DNA from: Coriaria nepalensis
Lineage: Eukaryota > Streptophyta > Magnoliopsida > Cucurbitales > Coriariaceae
Assembly (NCBI GenBank): GCA_027186245.1
Contig: CP114489.1
Coordinates: 937,501-1,001,500, forward strand
DNA length: 64,000 bases
Reading direction: 5' to 3'
Shown here: positions 1-12,028 of the stretch, piece by piece
Layout of the letters: each line of letters opens with the position of its first letter
How positions within the stretch are numbered: position 1 is the first letter of the stretch
Notes under the pieces: model-generated
The model's database searches: none
Told to the model about the DNA's origin: nothing
The model's input: the letters and a program-made list of their open reading frames with translations, nothing else
Program-made: the position numbers and the translations under genes

Positions 1-47
1 AATACCGTTTTCAATTGTCGATCATTTGGTTTCCTTTTAAATTGTAG

Positions 48-782
48 GCAACGCCAGAGTTGGAGTATGGTCGAATGAATATAGGAAGCCGTCCTTCAAA
101 GAGAAAGCCGAGTGGGGGCATTGAATCTCTCCGTGCCATTCCATGGATATTTGCATGGACTCAGACAAGGTTTCATCTTCCAGTGTGGCTCGGGTTCGGA
201 GCCGCTTTCAAACATGTCATCAACAAAGACATTAGGAATCTCCAAATGCTCAAGACCATGTACAATGAATGGCCTTTCTTTAGGGTCACCATCGATTTGG
301 TCGAAATGGTGTTCGCTAAAGGAGATCCCGGGATTGCTGCTTTGTATGACAAACTCCTTGTTTCGGAAGATCTTTGGTCTTTCGGGGCAAGCTTGAGAGC
401 CAACTTTGAAGAAACAAAGATCCTTCTCCTTCAGGTAAAAATACAAAATCACCCGGCTCTTGAACAAAGTCCAATACAAATGAATATTGTTTTTCTTTGG
501 TAGATTGCTGGACATGAGGACCTACTAGAAGGGGATCGATTCTTGAAGCAAAGACTCTGTCTCAGAACCTCGTATATAACAACTCTTAATGTCTGCCAAG
601 CCTACACATTGAAATCGATCCGGGATCCGAAACAACAGAGTTCGAAGGGAAGTCTGGTGCAAAATAAAGCAGCTGATGAACTTGTTAAACTGAATCCAAG
701 GAGTGAATATGCCCCTGGTTTAGAGGACACCCTCATCCTTACTATGAAGGGTATTGCTGCTGGCATGCAGAATACCGGCTGA
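48..782 (+). CDS. PPC: Phosphoenolpyruvate carboxylase, C-terminal part (5' end outside window)
   Basis: This is the 3' end of a plant-type PEP carboxylase, the cytosolic enzyme that joins bicarbonate to PEP to make oxaloacetate. Two exons are visible, 48-432 and 504-782. The window opens inside an intron that ends in TTGTAG at 47. The protein shows [11 protein letters not shown], the GFGAAFKH segment, [16 protein letters not shown] and the family's closing QNTG, which contributes to the active and regulatory site in known enzymes. The last part is shorter than usual between the SIRDP and ADELVKLNP segments, with an altered linker. No frame break is seen. Arabidopsis PPC3 is a near neighbour of the PNGase A and Rab3GAP homologues, which fits the order here. 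Which PPC isoform it is cannot be settled from the C-terminus alone. Confidence 0.96.
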
Positions 783-1236
783 ACTGAAGAAACATATGCA
801 CCCAAAAGCCAAAAACTATATGCAGAAATTTCATTCATCTTTCTTTCTAGCTGAATAATGTAAGAACAAGAACCAATTTTGTTGTCTCAAAAGATGTCTG
901 AATTTGTGATCAAACTTGATAGATGTTGTAGTTGTAAGGCAGTAAGTGGTTGGGTCAAATCTTGAAATTTATATGTTTTCTAATTTTTCTTTTTGGGCCC
1001 AAGTTTTTTTCTCTTACGGGGTGAGAAATGAGAATGTCAGTAAACAGAGAGAATAGAAAAATAAATTTTATTATAAAAGTAAATGAAAAGAAGAAAAAAA
1101 CACTTCTTTGAGACGAAGAAAAGCATCTTCCATTTTCTCGATCGCATGAGAACTGAGAGAGCAGAAGGAAGTTCGGCAGGGGAGAAGAGAGTATTAAGCA
1201 GCTGAGCTAGTTTTTAGTACAAGCAGAGGAAGAAAT
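783..1236. other. Intergenic: PEPC 3' region and ALG9 leader
   Basis: The first half is the AT-rich 3' untranslated and flanking DNA of PEP carboxylase. The part after about 1100 is purine-rich (AGAGAGCAGAAGG type) and probably the 5' leader of ALG9. I see no further gene. Confidence 0.6.
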
Positions 1237-4200
1237 ATGGCGTTACAGACGCGGCAGCGACGCCCGTTACCTTCCGATCCTTCGCCTTCAGCAGCGGCTG
1301 AGTCGTACTCGAAGCACGATAAGCCTCGTCGATCTGGCGGTAATGAAGACGATGATAAAGGAATCCGGTGGTTCTTGCCGTTGTTTGCTCTAGGAATGTT
1401 GAGGTACATGAGCGCCACATCGAATATTATACATGACTGCGACGAGGTCTTCAATTACTGGGAGCCTCTTCATTACCTCCTCTACAAATCTGGCTTCCAG
1501 ACTTGGGAATACAGGTACTCTCTCTCTCTCTGCGCCCCCCCCCCCCCCCTCTTTCTCTCTGTTGCTATATCTGTTTGGTGTCTGAGAAAATGGATGAGGA
1601 AAATTACTGCTCTGTGTGTATTTTTTCTGTGAAAGTTCTCCCATTTCTCTTTGCATTTTAGAGCTATATATGGTCCAGGACTTGTTTCTGGAAAACTGAA
1701 AGGGACTAGGATGATGTTGTTAAGAAAACGATTTACACCGGATCTTTGAAAGTTGTATTCTGAATCATATATACTGTATCTGAACGTATGTATATGCTTG
1801 TTCAATCTATGAGTATTTTCCATTTATGATACTTGATTCTGCTAAATATTTAATACTATACTGTAAGGCTCTTTATGAGACTGAGCAGTAATGGAGATTG
1901 TTTCAATTTGAAAGAGATCCTCCTTTTTAACAACATTGGCTATCACTGTACTTCAAATGCAGTTCGCAGTTTGCACTCAGGTCATATTTGTATATTCTCT
2001 TCCACGAATTAGTGGGTCGACCAGCTGCCTTGTTGTTTGGCGATGAGAAAGTAAGCATTTCATTTCCTTTCCTTTTGGATCCCTCCACTCATTAACAGCT
2101 TACGAATAAAGTAAGAGTTTCCAACTGCAGGTGAGAGTGTTCTTTGCTGTAAGACTTTTCCTTGGTCTTCTCTCTGTTGTCACAGAGGCTGTTCTTGTAG
2201 TAGCACTTTCCAGGAAGTACGGAAAACGTCTTGCTTCTTACACACTTGCAATGCTTTGCTTAACTAGTGGCTGTTTCTTTGCTAGTACCAGTAAGTTTGC
2301 ATTGTTGTGCTTCTTTTCGATGTTTTTATCCCATATTCTGTTTTATTGCCTTCAGTTACTGATTCATTTTGGGAGTTAAGCTCAAGCAGGAGATGGAGTA
2401 AATCACTTTACATATATATTGCTATTAATCCTGGAATTTTCCTGTACCTCACTTCGGCACTTGTTTTCCAGGTTTTTTGCCAAGTTCATTCTCTATGTAT
2501 GCATTATCTCTCTCATCTGGGTTGTTTCTTCTTGAGAAACCTGCTCTGGCAGTTTCTGTTGCAGCCGCTGGTGTAATTCTTGGATGGCCGTTCTCAATCT
2601 TGGCTTTCTTGCCTGTCACGTTGTATTCTCTACGCAAGAAATTCAAAGAGGCCTTTGTTGCAGGGGCTGTTACGTCTATTGCCCTTCTTGTATGTTATAT
2701 CAATCATATTTTGCTTGGATTCTGTATATGTCTTTCCCAATTGTGATTATCCCATTTTGTGCCAGTAACAATGTAGAAATTTTGATTTCTTTCAGGTACT
2801 TTCTCTACTTATTGATCACTACTACTACAAAAGGTGGACATCATCTGTTCTAAATCTTCTGGTTTATAATGTGGCTGGAGGTGGTGAGAGCCATTTGTAT
2901 GGAACTGAGGGGTCTCTCTTCTATCTGAGAAATGGATTTAACAACTTTAATGTCAGTTTCATTCTTGCGCTACTCTTTCTGGGATTTTTTCCGATTGTAA
3001 AGAAAAGGTATACCCTAGACTTGCTTGTGGTGGTTTCGCCTATATATCTCTGGCTGGGTTTCATGTCACTGCAACCACACAAAGAAGAAAGGTCTACTAT
3101 TCTTATTGATTTCTCCTGATTGGAATATTGTGTTCTTGTACCTAAAACCTTAAAATTTAATTATATTTCATGTATCATCCAGAGATTGCAATAAAATTTG
3201 GTGACATGATATTTTTAAACTGTCATTGCAGGTTCCTTTATCCGATTTATCCACTTATTTGCATTGCTGCTGCAGCTGTAATTGAGAGCTTTCCTGATCT
3301 TTTTCGAGATAAATATGATCCCTATGATAAGTCTCTGCTCGTAACTGTGAGTTTATCCCATCTTTCCTATACTTTTCTCGGATTAACTTTTTACGAGTCT
3401 TACTCCTTGTTGAACTCATTAATTTCACATGCAGATTGCAAAAGTTCTTAGACCCGCTTTCCTTGGCCTCATACTATGTACATCCCATGCTCGTACCTTT
3501 TCTCTGATCAATGGCTACTCTGCTCCTTTGGAGATTTACAAGCTTCTAGAACACCATGAAGATGCAGGGAGAGGTGAGATATGATATCCTGAAAATCTGG
3601 GAACATAGCATTAAAGATTCTGTAAATCTTATTAATGTGTCATCCAACTTCACCCTTCTGTAGATTCTGTACTCTGTGTTGGAAGTGAATGGCATCGTTT
3701 CCCATCCTCTTTTTTCGTACCTGATTATGTGAAAGAAGTAAGATGGATTGACGATGGGTTCCGAGGACTTCTTCCATTCCCTTTCAATTCGACCCTTGGT
3801 GGGACTGCAGCAGCTCCGCATTACTTCAACGATAAGAACAAAGCATCAGACAATCAATATGTAATCAACCTCCTACCTCTCCAATTCTTCTTACTCTATA
3901 ATTCTCTTTCTCCTGCAAAATATAACCAGTGAGAAATAAATATTACAGCTTCAAGATCTTGAGGCTTGCACTTTCCTCATTGAGCTTCAGCTTAACCGAC
4001 CTTATCTTTATCGTGGAAGCGACTTGTCGACGTGGGAGGTAAAAGTTCCAATCTTTCTATCTTTTTCTTCTCATCACCCCTTTACCTCTGCGAATCTTTT
4101 TGTTGATATGATTTGTTTTATGTATCTCAGACTGTTGCAGCTTTGCCTTATCTAGACAGGGAGTTTTCTCCTCCGCAGTATCGATCATTCTTCATCCCCT

Positions 4201-4262
4201 ATCTCTGGCAGCAGAAAAATGTTTTCGGCATGTACAAGCTGCTTAGAAGAATACAAACGTAA
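1237..4262 (+). CDS. ALG9: ALG9-type alpha-1,2-mannosyltransferase (dolichol-linked glycan assembly)
   Basis: This ER membrane enzyme adds alpha-1,2-linked mannoses to the lipid-linked oligosaccharide precursor of N-glycans. Ten exons join without a frame break: 1237-1514, 1963-2050, 2131-2290, 2472-2689, 2796-3091, 3232-3346, 3435-3573, 3664-3860, 3949-4038 and 4131-4262. They give 570 residues, the length I recall for the plant ALG9. The N-terminal 45 residues are hydrophilic; then comes the first lumenal loop with DCDEVFNYWEPLHYL, carrying the acidic residues typical of GT22 transferases, followed by many hydrophobic segments. HKEERFLYPIYP is the other GT22 hallmark. The start at 1237 is the first ATG and gives the usual short cytosolic tail. 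Intron 1 has a 15-C run at 1535-1549. Genes on both sides are in the same direction but clearly separate. Confidence 0.95.
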
Positions 4263-4835
4263 TACCGAATGTTTGTTGACCCACTCGAAGGTTATGTCGA
4301 TAATTAGAGAAGATTAACCCCCGGTTTAGCTGAGACTTTGCCGTACGGGCTTTAACCCCGTGCGATGATGTTATATTCCTTTTCCTTAATATGACTGGCA
4401 ACTTTTTTGTGGTGAGAAATCAAAATCAGTTGTAACAACTTGATCAGTTGCAAAGGTTAAATGGCCAATATGAAAGTGATCAAGACGTTTAGTAGGTAGT
4501 TACAGTAAATGGGTATTTACTTAGATTATCATTCACGAAGGTCTGTCTGAATTGCAATTTAAACAACACAAATCTAAGTTGGCGCGGGATGGCGCCATGA
4601 TGGGTGTCGCATTCGTCAAGTGGAAAGAGGACTCAACTGAAAATTATTGTAATCACACCGGCCAAAATAAAAAATGTCGTATTCATTGGGGTCGGCTTAT
4701 ATATAAACACAAAACGGGGTTAGGAATATGCACATTTTGTACAATTAAACAATTTTCCCTGACGAGAGGAAGAATACTCATCTTTTCTCTCTCTCTAAAA
4801 CCCTATAGCGTGTTCTTCAATCGACTTGGTTGGAA
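4263..4835. other. Intergenic: ALG9 3' region and UBC13-type leader
   Basis: AT-rich spacer. The stretch from about 4740 to 4835, with TCTCTCTCTAAAACCCTA, looks like the 5' leader of the next gene, and the AAACCCTA telo-box motif is common in promoters of plant growth and ubiquitin genes. A long reading frame here is interrupted by the first UBC exon and has no recognisable domain. Confidence 0.55.
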
Positions 4836-6264
4836 ATGGCGAACAGTAATCTTCCCCGAAGAATCATTAAGGTCAGTCATCTCGTTCCTCTTTCAATTCA
4901 ACCGATCAGTTTGTTTGATTTCCCGCGAATCTTTATGCAGTTCTAGATTTCTAATCGTTTAGATTGAAGTATCTTTATCTTTAATTATCTTTGTCGTTGT
5001 GAGATTTTGTATCTGTGATGATGAGTTTTGTGTATGTGATCGGCAGGAAACTCAGCGTCTCCTTAGTGAACCTGGTGAGCTTTATTTCTGTTTAGCTTTC
5101 TTTCTATCTTTCTTTTTGGCTTGCCTATGGATGTATAAATTTCTCAAGTTTCGGATCTCCTCTCTCTTGAACTTTAGATCATCAATCTTCTTATGTGTGT
5201 GTATATATATATATTTTTATTTTATTTTTGCTTCTTCTTAGGTAATTTTTTTTCTGGAATCATTCAAATTTAAGTTTGTCGTATCGATGAATATTTGACT
5301 GGTTTTGTGTCTTTTAGCTCCTGGAATAAGTGCTTCACCATCAGAGGAAAACATGCGTTATTTTAATGTGATGATTCTTGGTCCGACCCAGTCTCCGTAT
5401 GAAGGTGAATAGATTGACAATTTTATCAGTTGTGTTTGAATAGGATAAGTGGTAGCCTACCTCTTATCTGCACATAGAGATGTGATATATTCTGTTACTT
5501 GAACTAATTGTTTAGGAGGAGTATTCAAGTTGGAATTATTTTTGCCTGAAGAATATCCAATGGCTGCACCAAAGGTACATTTCTTAATCATTATTGAGTT
5601 GTTAATGGTGGTTCCTGCCATACAAATTATTGCTTTCTTTGTTACAGGTTCGATTTCTTACCAAGATTTATCATCCAAACATTGACAAGGTAGAGTGTGC
5701 GTACTACTACCAGTTCTCTCTTTTTCTTAGCTTTGAAAGATAACTTTTCTTGCTACTAATGCAATGAGTTCTATAATACAGCTGGGAAGGATATGCCTTG
5801 ACATTCTGAAGGACAAATGGAGTCCTGCTCTTCAGATACGGACTGTACTCCTGAGGTATGTCGAGCTGGGACTTGTACATTGTAATTGTAATTTTGTAAT
5901 TTTGAGCTTTCTCTCTTCTGCATACATGCTTCACTTCTTGTTGGAATATGAGTGTTAGCATGTACTACAAGACATTTAAAATTAACAATTTGAGTGCTAT
6001 TGCTATTCATGCTGTCAGTATTCAAGCACTTCTGAGTGCTCCAAACCCAGATGATCCGCTTTCAGAAAACATTGCCAAGCACTGGAAAGCAAATGAGGCT
6101 GAAGCTGTTGAAACAGGTGACAGTGTATCCTTCTTATGTATTCATATTTAATATTAGCTGAAAATCTCTAAACAAATCTATATCTATCATCTGCTTAATT
6201 TGCTCTTTGCTTTTTTGTCACAACAGCAAAAGAGTGGACCCGGTTATATGCAAGCGGTGCTTGA
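4836..6264 (+). CDS. UBC36: Ubiquitin-conjugating enzyme E2, UBC13 type (UBC35/UBC36 homologue)
   Basis: This E2 works with a Uev/MMZ partner to build Lys63-linked ubiquitin chains, used in DNA-damage tolerance and iron or immune signalling. Eight exons: 4836-4871, 5047-5074, 5318-5404, 5516-5574, 5648-5689, 5782-5855, 6019-6116 and 6227-6264. They give 153 residues, the exact length of the plant UBC13 proteins. Visible marks are the N-terminus [18 protein letters not shown], the HPN motif (YHPNIDKLG), active-site Cys89 in [16 protein letters not shown], and the end [10 protein letters not shown]. The Met in NVMILGP, used by UBC13 to contact its E3s and Uev partner, is kept. Near-identity to Arabidopsis UBC35/36 makes the family certain; choosing between the two symbols is a guess. 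Confidence 0.97.
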
Positions 6265-7052
6265 AGATTAGCCGAAATTTTTTGCTTGCTCGGAATAAAA
6301 GAGTTGCGTCGATGGAACAAACAAACCTCAATGTTGGAGTTAGACAGAAATTGTAATGGGTTGATATCAGGTTGAACACGATCAATGGGAACATAATATT
6401 TCGTGAAATCTGCCAGTGACTTCGTTTCTTCCTTTTGACAGCCCCCTAAGTCTGAAGTCTGAACTTGTATTATTAGATGAGATATTTACGTATAATCTAC
6501 TTTCTCCCTCTCTTCTTTGAAATGTACAGTCAGAACTATGTAAAACTAGTTATAATTCTGGTGATGTATCAAAAGTACTTTTCTTGAAACAAAGCTAGTT
6601 GGTTTTTTAATTTTATATTTATTAATTATTATTATATTTTATGTTATTATTAGTTGCCACTGCCCAGACTCACCTACGGACCGACTCACGACGAAGGAAG
6701 AAGCTATGGCCCAATTATCGTTTTGGGTCATTAGTTATGGCCCAGTTTCTTATGAACCCAATTTTACTCTTATAAATCCTGTTTCCCCGAACGGGCCGGA
6801 CGTTATTCTTTCCCGCTCTTTTCCTTTCCTCCTAATGGTTTACTTATTCATCCCCAAAATCTGTATTTTACATAATTTGTACTTTTCTTTTTTTAACCGT
6901 CGATTAAAACTTTTGAAAGATGGTAAAATGGTAATAAATATACTAAACCCAAGTAGACGCACCGGCTTCATCACTGGTCTTCTAATCTCTTACATGCTTT
7001 ATGCTTCATGCTTCATGCTTCATGCTTCGACTTCAAGCTTTCTCATCCAACT
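6265..7052. other. Intergenic, with 7-bp tandem repeat in the Rab3GAP leader
   Basis: The 3' region of the E2 gene runs to about 6560, then an AT-rich stretch (6600-6650) and GGCCCA-containing DNA around 6705-6800 that resembles plant site II promoter elements. At 6993-7028 the unit ATGCTTC (first copy ATGCTTT) is repeated five times, ending 24 bases before the next start codon. No gene is supported in between. Confidence 0.6.
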
Positions 7053-9287
7053 ATGGCGAAGCGAATCCAAACGAGGGTGTTGGGTTATACAGCGTGCGAG
7101 GAGCTCGGCGACTTCGGAGCCGGAAAGGAAGGCTGGCTCGTCGATAACCCCAATCTTCACTGCGCTCTCGACACTCACTGTCTGGCTCTCGCTAACCGGT
7201 CTATTATCCTTCTTATCGAGTGGTCTCATCTTGATGGTTCTAGGATTAAGATCCGACCCGATATGTCTCCAATTGAATCGGAGTACATCTCGGCTTTGGA
7301 ATGGTTGGTGTTCGATGAAATTAGGGTGATTGTAGTTGGGACCTCTCTTGGTTATTTGCTGATTTACTCGTTGGCTGGGGATTTGATTCACAGACAGGTA
7401 ATTTAGGGCTTTTTGTTTGTTCTTGTTGATAGTCCTGCTATGGTGATTGGCAGGTCAGAAAATGTTGCACTGATCCCGGAGCTCAAAATTGCTTTGTTTA
7501 ACTGTAGCCGATTCATCCTGGACGAATTCTGAAATTACGAGTCCGTGGAACAAAAAGAGATTTGTCTCGGGACACCTCGGAGGAGGAGGTTTGCATTGTC
7601 ATGCCAGGTGTTATTGCTCGCTTTGATGGATCCGATATTCAGGTAGTAGCTACGTCTGCCATTTTCTCTAGGTATCTTATTCATTTTCTCTAAGTATTAA
7701 TGTGTTGATGCCATCTTTGATAATAGAAAATGAATAAGATACTACTCTTTATGTTCTTGTTCGCTCTTGGATTCATCTCATCATAGCCTCTCTTATCATA
7801 ATTTTGTTTGGATTTGGGAAAGTAGAGCATGCTGCAGAAATGGTTTCAAGAATCACACTCACAATTTTGGGAAGAGAAACGCAAAATGAAAGATGTAGAT
7901 GATTTGGGAAATTCGAATGGAAACTTGCCTTATCAGATATGGAATGTTAGCAAATATGGTACTTGTGCTGATGCAGCAATATCGGGCGTAATGCCTCCGC
8001 CATTGATGGAAATTCAAGTAAGAAAAGAACCTGCAATTCTTTTCTACTATGCCAAGAGTTAAATCATTAAATCTAGAGATAATTTTCTGTTGAAACTATG
8101 TCGGTGGTGTGGAAATTATCTGAAGTTTATTCTGATATTTGAATTCAGCTGCTTTTATTGTTGGGCAGTCAAGTCAACGTTATTATTGTGCAGTCACCAT
8201 TGGAGAGGATGCTGTTATCTCAGCCTTCAGGTTAGTCGTGGTTGCATTTAATGATATTTATTTCTTCTTTCTCTTCACTAAAAGTGTTCTCTTTGTTTCT
8301 AATTCATTCCCATTTCTTGTTTGTGAATTTTGTAATAGACTTTCTGAAGACAAGAACAGATCATTAGTCGGAGCTTTATTATCCAAAGTTGTGCCTGCAG
8401 CATTTTCAACCATAGCTTCAATTTCTAAAATGATATGGCGGAGTGACCAAACATCACCTAATCAAACTGACATGAAGAGTCTTCCTTTTGCTCGAGGTAA
8501 GAATATTATATTATATTTTCTCTTGATTGCTATTCTTCGGAAATGATTTTAGGTGCTATTCTTGAAAACTAGTTATGCATTTTGTAGACTTATAGTTAAA
8601 CATCATTATGCACCTCTCATTATAACTTCTTGGCATCATGTTTTTGTAGCTTCTCCCTTGACATGTTTGAAGGATTATCCAAGAAAGGGTGAGAAACTGA
8701 CCTTATCTCCAAGTGGAACATTGGCAGCCATAACAGATTCACTTGGTCGTATATTGCTCTTGGACACTCAAGCTCTTGTCGTGGTTCGATTGTGGAAGGT
8801 TATTTTTTCGGACCTGAAAATCATCTCTTTTTTCCTCTCTACATCCTCCCTCTTACTTTTAAATTTAATTATTTTTTTCAGGGATACCGTGATGCTAGCT
8901 GCTTATTCATGGAGATGCTAGTTACTAAAGATTCTACAGCATCAAGTTCTACTAATTCCGAACCACTTAAAAGTGATTATTGCCTGTGTTTGGCCATTCA
9001 TGCACCAAGAAAAGGAATAGTAGAGGTCAACATACTTTCTGTTTTTTATCCTTCACTTCCTCATCTTTCAGTGAATGCTATCTCATAGCTGTTTCTGCGG
9101 TCTATTGCAGATCTGGCAGATGAGAACTGGGACCCGCCTTAGAACGATTCGCTGTGGAAAAGGTTGCAAGTTACTACAACCTTCCTACAGGTTCGGATCG
9201 ACAACGTCATCCCCCTATGTTCCTCTGGAAATCTTCTTGTTGAACGGAGACTCTGGTCTAATATCAGTCATAAATCATACGCTTTAG
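7053..9287 (+). CDS. Rab3-GAP regulatory-subunit N-terminal domain protein
   Basis: Eight exons, 7053-7397, 7508-7642, 7826-8017, 8169-8230, 8339-8496, 8650-8798, 8882-9025 and 9111-9287, give 453 residues. The sequence matches the conserved N-terminal beta-propeller-like domain of the non-catalytic Rab3GAP subunit (RAB3GAP2_N family; Arabidopsis At3g14910). Diagnostic stretches are LHCALDTHCLALAN, ESEYISALEWLVFDEIRVI, TSLGYLLIYS, LTLSPSGTLAAITDSLGRILLLD and LEIFLLNGDSGLISVI. In animals the partner complex acts on Rab3 and Rab18; the plant role is inferred. The protein lacks the long C-terminal half of the animal subunit, as is usual in plants. Exon 4 uses the acceptor ending GGGCAG at 8168; an earlier AG at 8148 would break the frame. 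Confidence 0.9.
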
Positions 9288-9796
9288 AATTGTAAAAGAG
9301 AATATAGTATTCTTGGTTCTTACTGAAAAGGAAGAAGAAAATGAGTCGGCATTTTTTTTTTCTTTTTGTTCTCACCCAGTTGGATTAGGAATTGAATCTC
9401 TGGAGTCGATCATATGTAAAAAAAGGAGAAAAAGATACATCTCCTTCATTCATGGATTACCTCAAACATGCATTTGAAAGTATAGAACTTAAATTAGGTG
9501 CGTGCCCTCGATCTTCGATGAAGGAATCGTTACATAACAACTCAATTTGAACGGTTTTGCTTGAAGTATAAAGCATGGGTAAAACAGTAAAACTTAGCAG
9601 TAAAAGTCACTCAAATTTTTTAGACCAATCATGAATCCGCCTACTCTGCATTGTTTTCTACTCCAATCCTCTTTCCATTTCCGTAACCAGTCCGCCCGGA
9701 TATTATAATACTCCACACTTGCGCATCTCTCTCTTTTATATAGCTAAAAAAATACAACACTTGGAAGCAAGTATCCAACAACCGGTCCACTATCCA
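9288..9796. other. Intergenic: PNGase A promoter
   Basis: AT-rich spacer between two same-direction genes. The last 75 bases, with the stretch around the in-frame codons at 9719-9796, are repeated before the decayed second copy (about 11955-12028), so the duplicated unit included the proximal promoter and leader. No separate gene is seen. Confidence 0.55.
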
Positions 9797-11638
9797 ATGG
9801 CTACCTCACCCCTTCCTCTCCTCCTCACTTCCATCTTCCTCCTCCACCACCTTCCCTTCTCCGTCGCCAACCTCCATAAACTCAACCTCCTGACGTCAGA
9901 AGAACTCTCCGACCCTACCCCATCCATCAACCTTACGGCTCCAACTCTTTACTTCGAAGTAATAAAACCCATCGAATTGCCCAACACAAAACCTTGCTCC
10001 CACCTCGTTCTTCAACACGATTTCGCCTACACTTACGGAAAACCTCCCGTTCTCGCTAATTACACCCCTCCCTCAAATTGCCCGTCAAAAGCCTTCTCTA
10101 AGATCGTGCTCGAATGGAAAGCTGCATCTAAAGGAAGACAATTTGACCGCATTTTTGGCGTTTGGCTGAGCGGCGTTGAGCTTCTACGCAGCTGTACGGC
10201 GGAGCCAAAAACTAATGGGATTATCTGGACAGTCGAAAAGGACATTACAAGGTACTATTCACTGCTATTGAAGAATCAAACTCTTGCTGTTTATCTGGGT
10301 AATGTTGTTGATAGCACTTATACTGGTGTTTACCATGTGAATATAACCTTTCGCTTTTATCCCGCTGAGATAAAGTCCGAAACTTTAATCTCTGGGTACA
10401 ATTCTAGAGCGGATTTGATCTTACCCATTTCTCGAAACTTACCACTGAATGATGGGTTGTGGTTTGAAATTGAGAATGCGACTGATTCCGAGGTGAAAAA
10501 ATTCAAAATCCCGCAAAATGCCTACAGGGCTGTTTTGGAAGTTTATGTGTCCTTCCATGAAAATGATGAGTTTTGGTATGGGAATCTTCCAAACGATTAT
10601 ATTGCTGCTAATAACCTTTCCGATACACCCGGAAATGGCCCTTTTCGGGAAGTTATAGTCAGTCTTGACACCAGAACTGTAGGTTCAGTTTGGCCCTTTA
10701 CTGTCATTTATACTGGGGGATTGAATCCTCTGTTATGGAGACCTATAACTGGAATTGGATCTTTCAATCTTCCTTCATACGATATTGAAATTACGCCCTT
10801 TCTAGGGAATATAACAGATGGGAAAACTCACGAGTTTGAGTTTAGTGTCACAAATGCCTTGAATGTGTGGTATATAGACGCAAATCTTCATCTTTGGTTA
10901 GATGATAAGAGCAAGAAAATTGAAGGAAAGCTTTTAAAGCACACCGCTTTACCCCTTCGTGTTGCAGTCGTATCAAATTTCACTGGATTGGATGGAACAT
11001 TCTTGACTGGTGCAAGAAGGGAAATATCGTCAATTGGGTGGGTGAAATCTTCTTATGGGAATATCACAACTAGATCGGCTCAATATTTCAATTACAGTAA
11101 TGTAATGGTGATGGGAAATGATGGAAATATGCAGACAGTGAACCAGACGATTCATTTCAATGATTCAGTTTACTCCAAGAATGCATCTTCTTATTATATT
11201 CACTCGTTCAAATCATACAAGTCCTTTCCCTTGTACTTGTACACAAATGCCGTAGATCAAGGTAATGCAAGTTATTTGTCAGTTTCAAACGTGGCATTAG
11301 AGTTTGATGAGAAGAGATCTGATGGGTTTGGGTCCACAGTCAGCTTGTTAAAGAACTTGCAGAGTGGAAAGGGTTCTATGGTCGTGAAGAACAACTTGGT
11401 GGTAAGTGGATTGGGGAGTACTAAGGAAGTGTATAAGTATACGGAGGGTAATGGAAAATTATGTTACTTTAGGAATGTAAGCAGTTCAAACTATACAATT
11501 CTTTATGACGAAGTAAAGGATACTTGCAGCAAGCGCAAAGGTCCTCAGATGGATATACTGTTTACCGGACGGTGGCCTATACCGGTACGGAGAGCTTTTC
11601 TTGGGTCTAGTTTGGGTAAAATTGGTTTTCATATGTAG
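9797..11638 (+). CDS. Peptide-N4-(N-acetyl-beta-glucosaminyl)asparagine amidase A
   Basis: PNGase A removes whole N-glycans from glycopeptides in the secretory or vacuolar system, and is tolerant of core alpha-1,3-fucose. The gene is one uninterrupted exon of 613 residues. A signal peptide (LPLLLTSIFLLHHLPFSVA) follows the chosen ATG; the frame is open 26 codons further upstream but without a better start. Family stretches are PCSHLVLQHDFAYTYGKPPVLANYTPP, KIVLEWKAASKGRQFDRIFGVWL, SCTAEP, PFYP-like FRFYPAE and the WRPITGIGSFNLPSYDIEITPFLG block. Many N-x-S/T sequons are present. It corresponds to the Arabidopsis At3g14920 type. A decayed tandem copy follows 390 bases downstream, and the paralogues align over almost their full length. 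Confidence 0.94.
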   Translation: MATSPLPLLLTSIFLLHHLPFSVANLHKLNLLTSEELSDPTPSINLTAPTLYFEVIKPIELPNTKPCSHLVLQHDFAYTYGKPPVLANYTPPSNCPSKAFSKIVLEWKAASKGRQFDRIFGVWLSGVELLRSCTAEPKTNGIIWTVEKDITRYYSLLLKNQTLAVYLGNVVDSTYTGVYHVNITFRFYPAEIKSETLISGYNSRADLILPISRNLPLNDGLWFEIENATDSEVKKFKIPQNAYRAVLEVYVSFHENDEFWYGNLPNDYIAANNLSDTPGNGPFREVIVSLDTRTVGSVWPFTVIYTGGLNPLLWRPITGIGSFNLPSYDIEITPFLGNITDGKTHEFEFSVTNALNVWYIDANLHLWLDDKSKKIEGKLLKHTALPLRVAVVSNFTGLDGTFLTGARREISSIGWVKSSYGNITTRSAQYFNYSNVMVMGNDGNMQTVNQTIHFNDSVYSKNASSYYIHSFKSYKSFPLYLYTNAVDQGNASYLSVSNVALEFDEKRSDGFGSTVSLLKNLQSGKGSMVVKNNLVVSGLGSTKEVYKYTEGNGKLCYFRNVSSSNYTILYDEVKDTCSKRKGPQMDILFTGRWPIPVRRAFLGSSLGKIGFHM

Positions 11639-12028
11639 ATTGTTTCTCCATTAATTCTGAGAACACTTACGTTGTAAGGTTTTGTATATGACTTCTATTT
11701 CGCTCTAATAAAGGAAAAGTGGCCTTTGTTTGTGCATGTATGTATGTTTGATTATCTGAATTAAATTTGTTATTTTTAAGCAAATGGGAATTTAAGAGCA
11801 ACGGTTACATGTTTACATTTATGGAAATAATAGAAAGTTGAAACGAATTTCTGAATCAACCAGTCGTTGCTTGAAGTGTGCTTTGATTTGATTGGGGTTC
11901 TTGTATAGAGAATTTCCCTCCTTTCTTGTTCAACCTTTACAGATTGCATATCTCACTCTCTTTTAAATAGCTAAAGAAATGCAGCACCAGGAATCAAGTA
12001 TACACCAGCCAGTCGAGTCCACTATCCA
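11639..12028. other. Spacer between PNGase A and its decayed copy
   Basis: The first 70 bases are the 3' region of the intact gene, also found at 14101-14175 after the decayed copy. The last 75 bases repeat the intact gene's leader. Nothing else is recognised. Confidence 0.6.

Noticed and set aside
4552..4962. 136-codon frame on the + strand
   Set aside because: It runs over the leader, first exon and first intron of the UBC13-type gene and has no domain.
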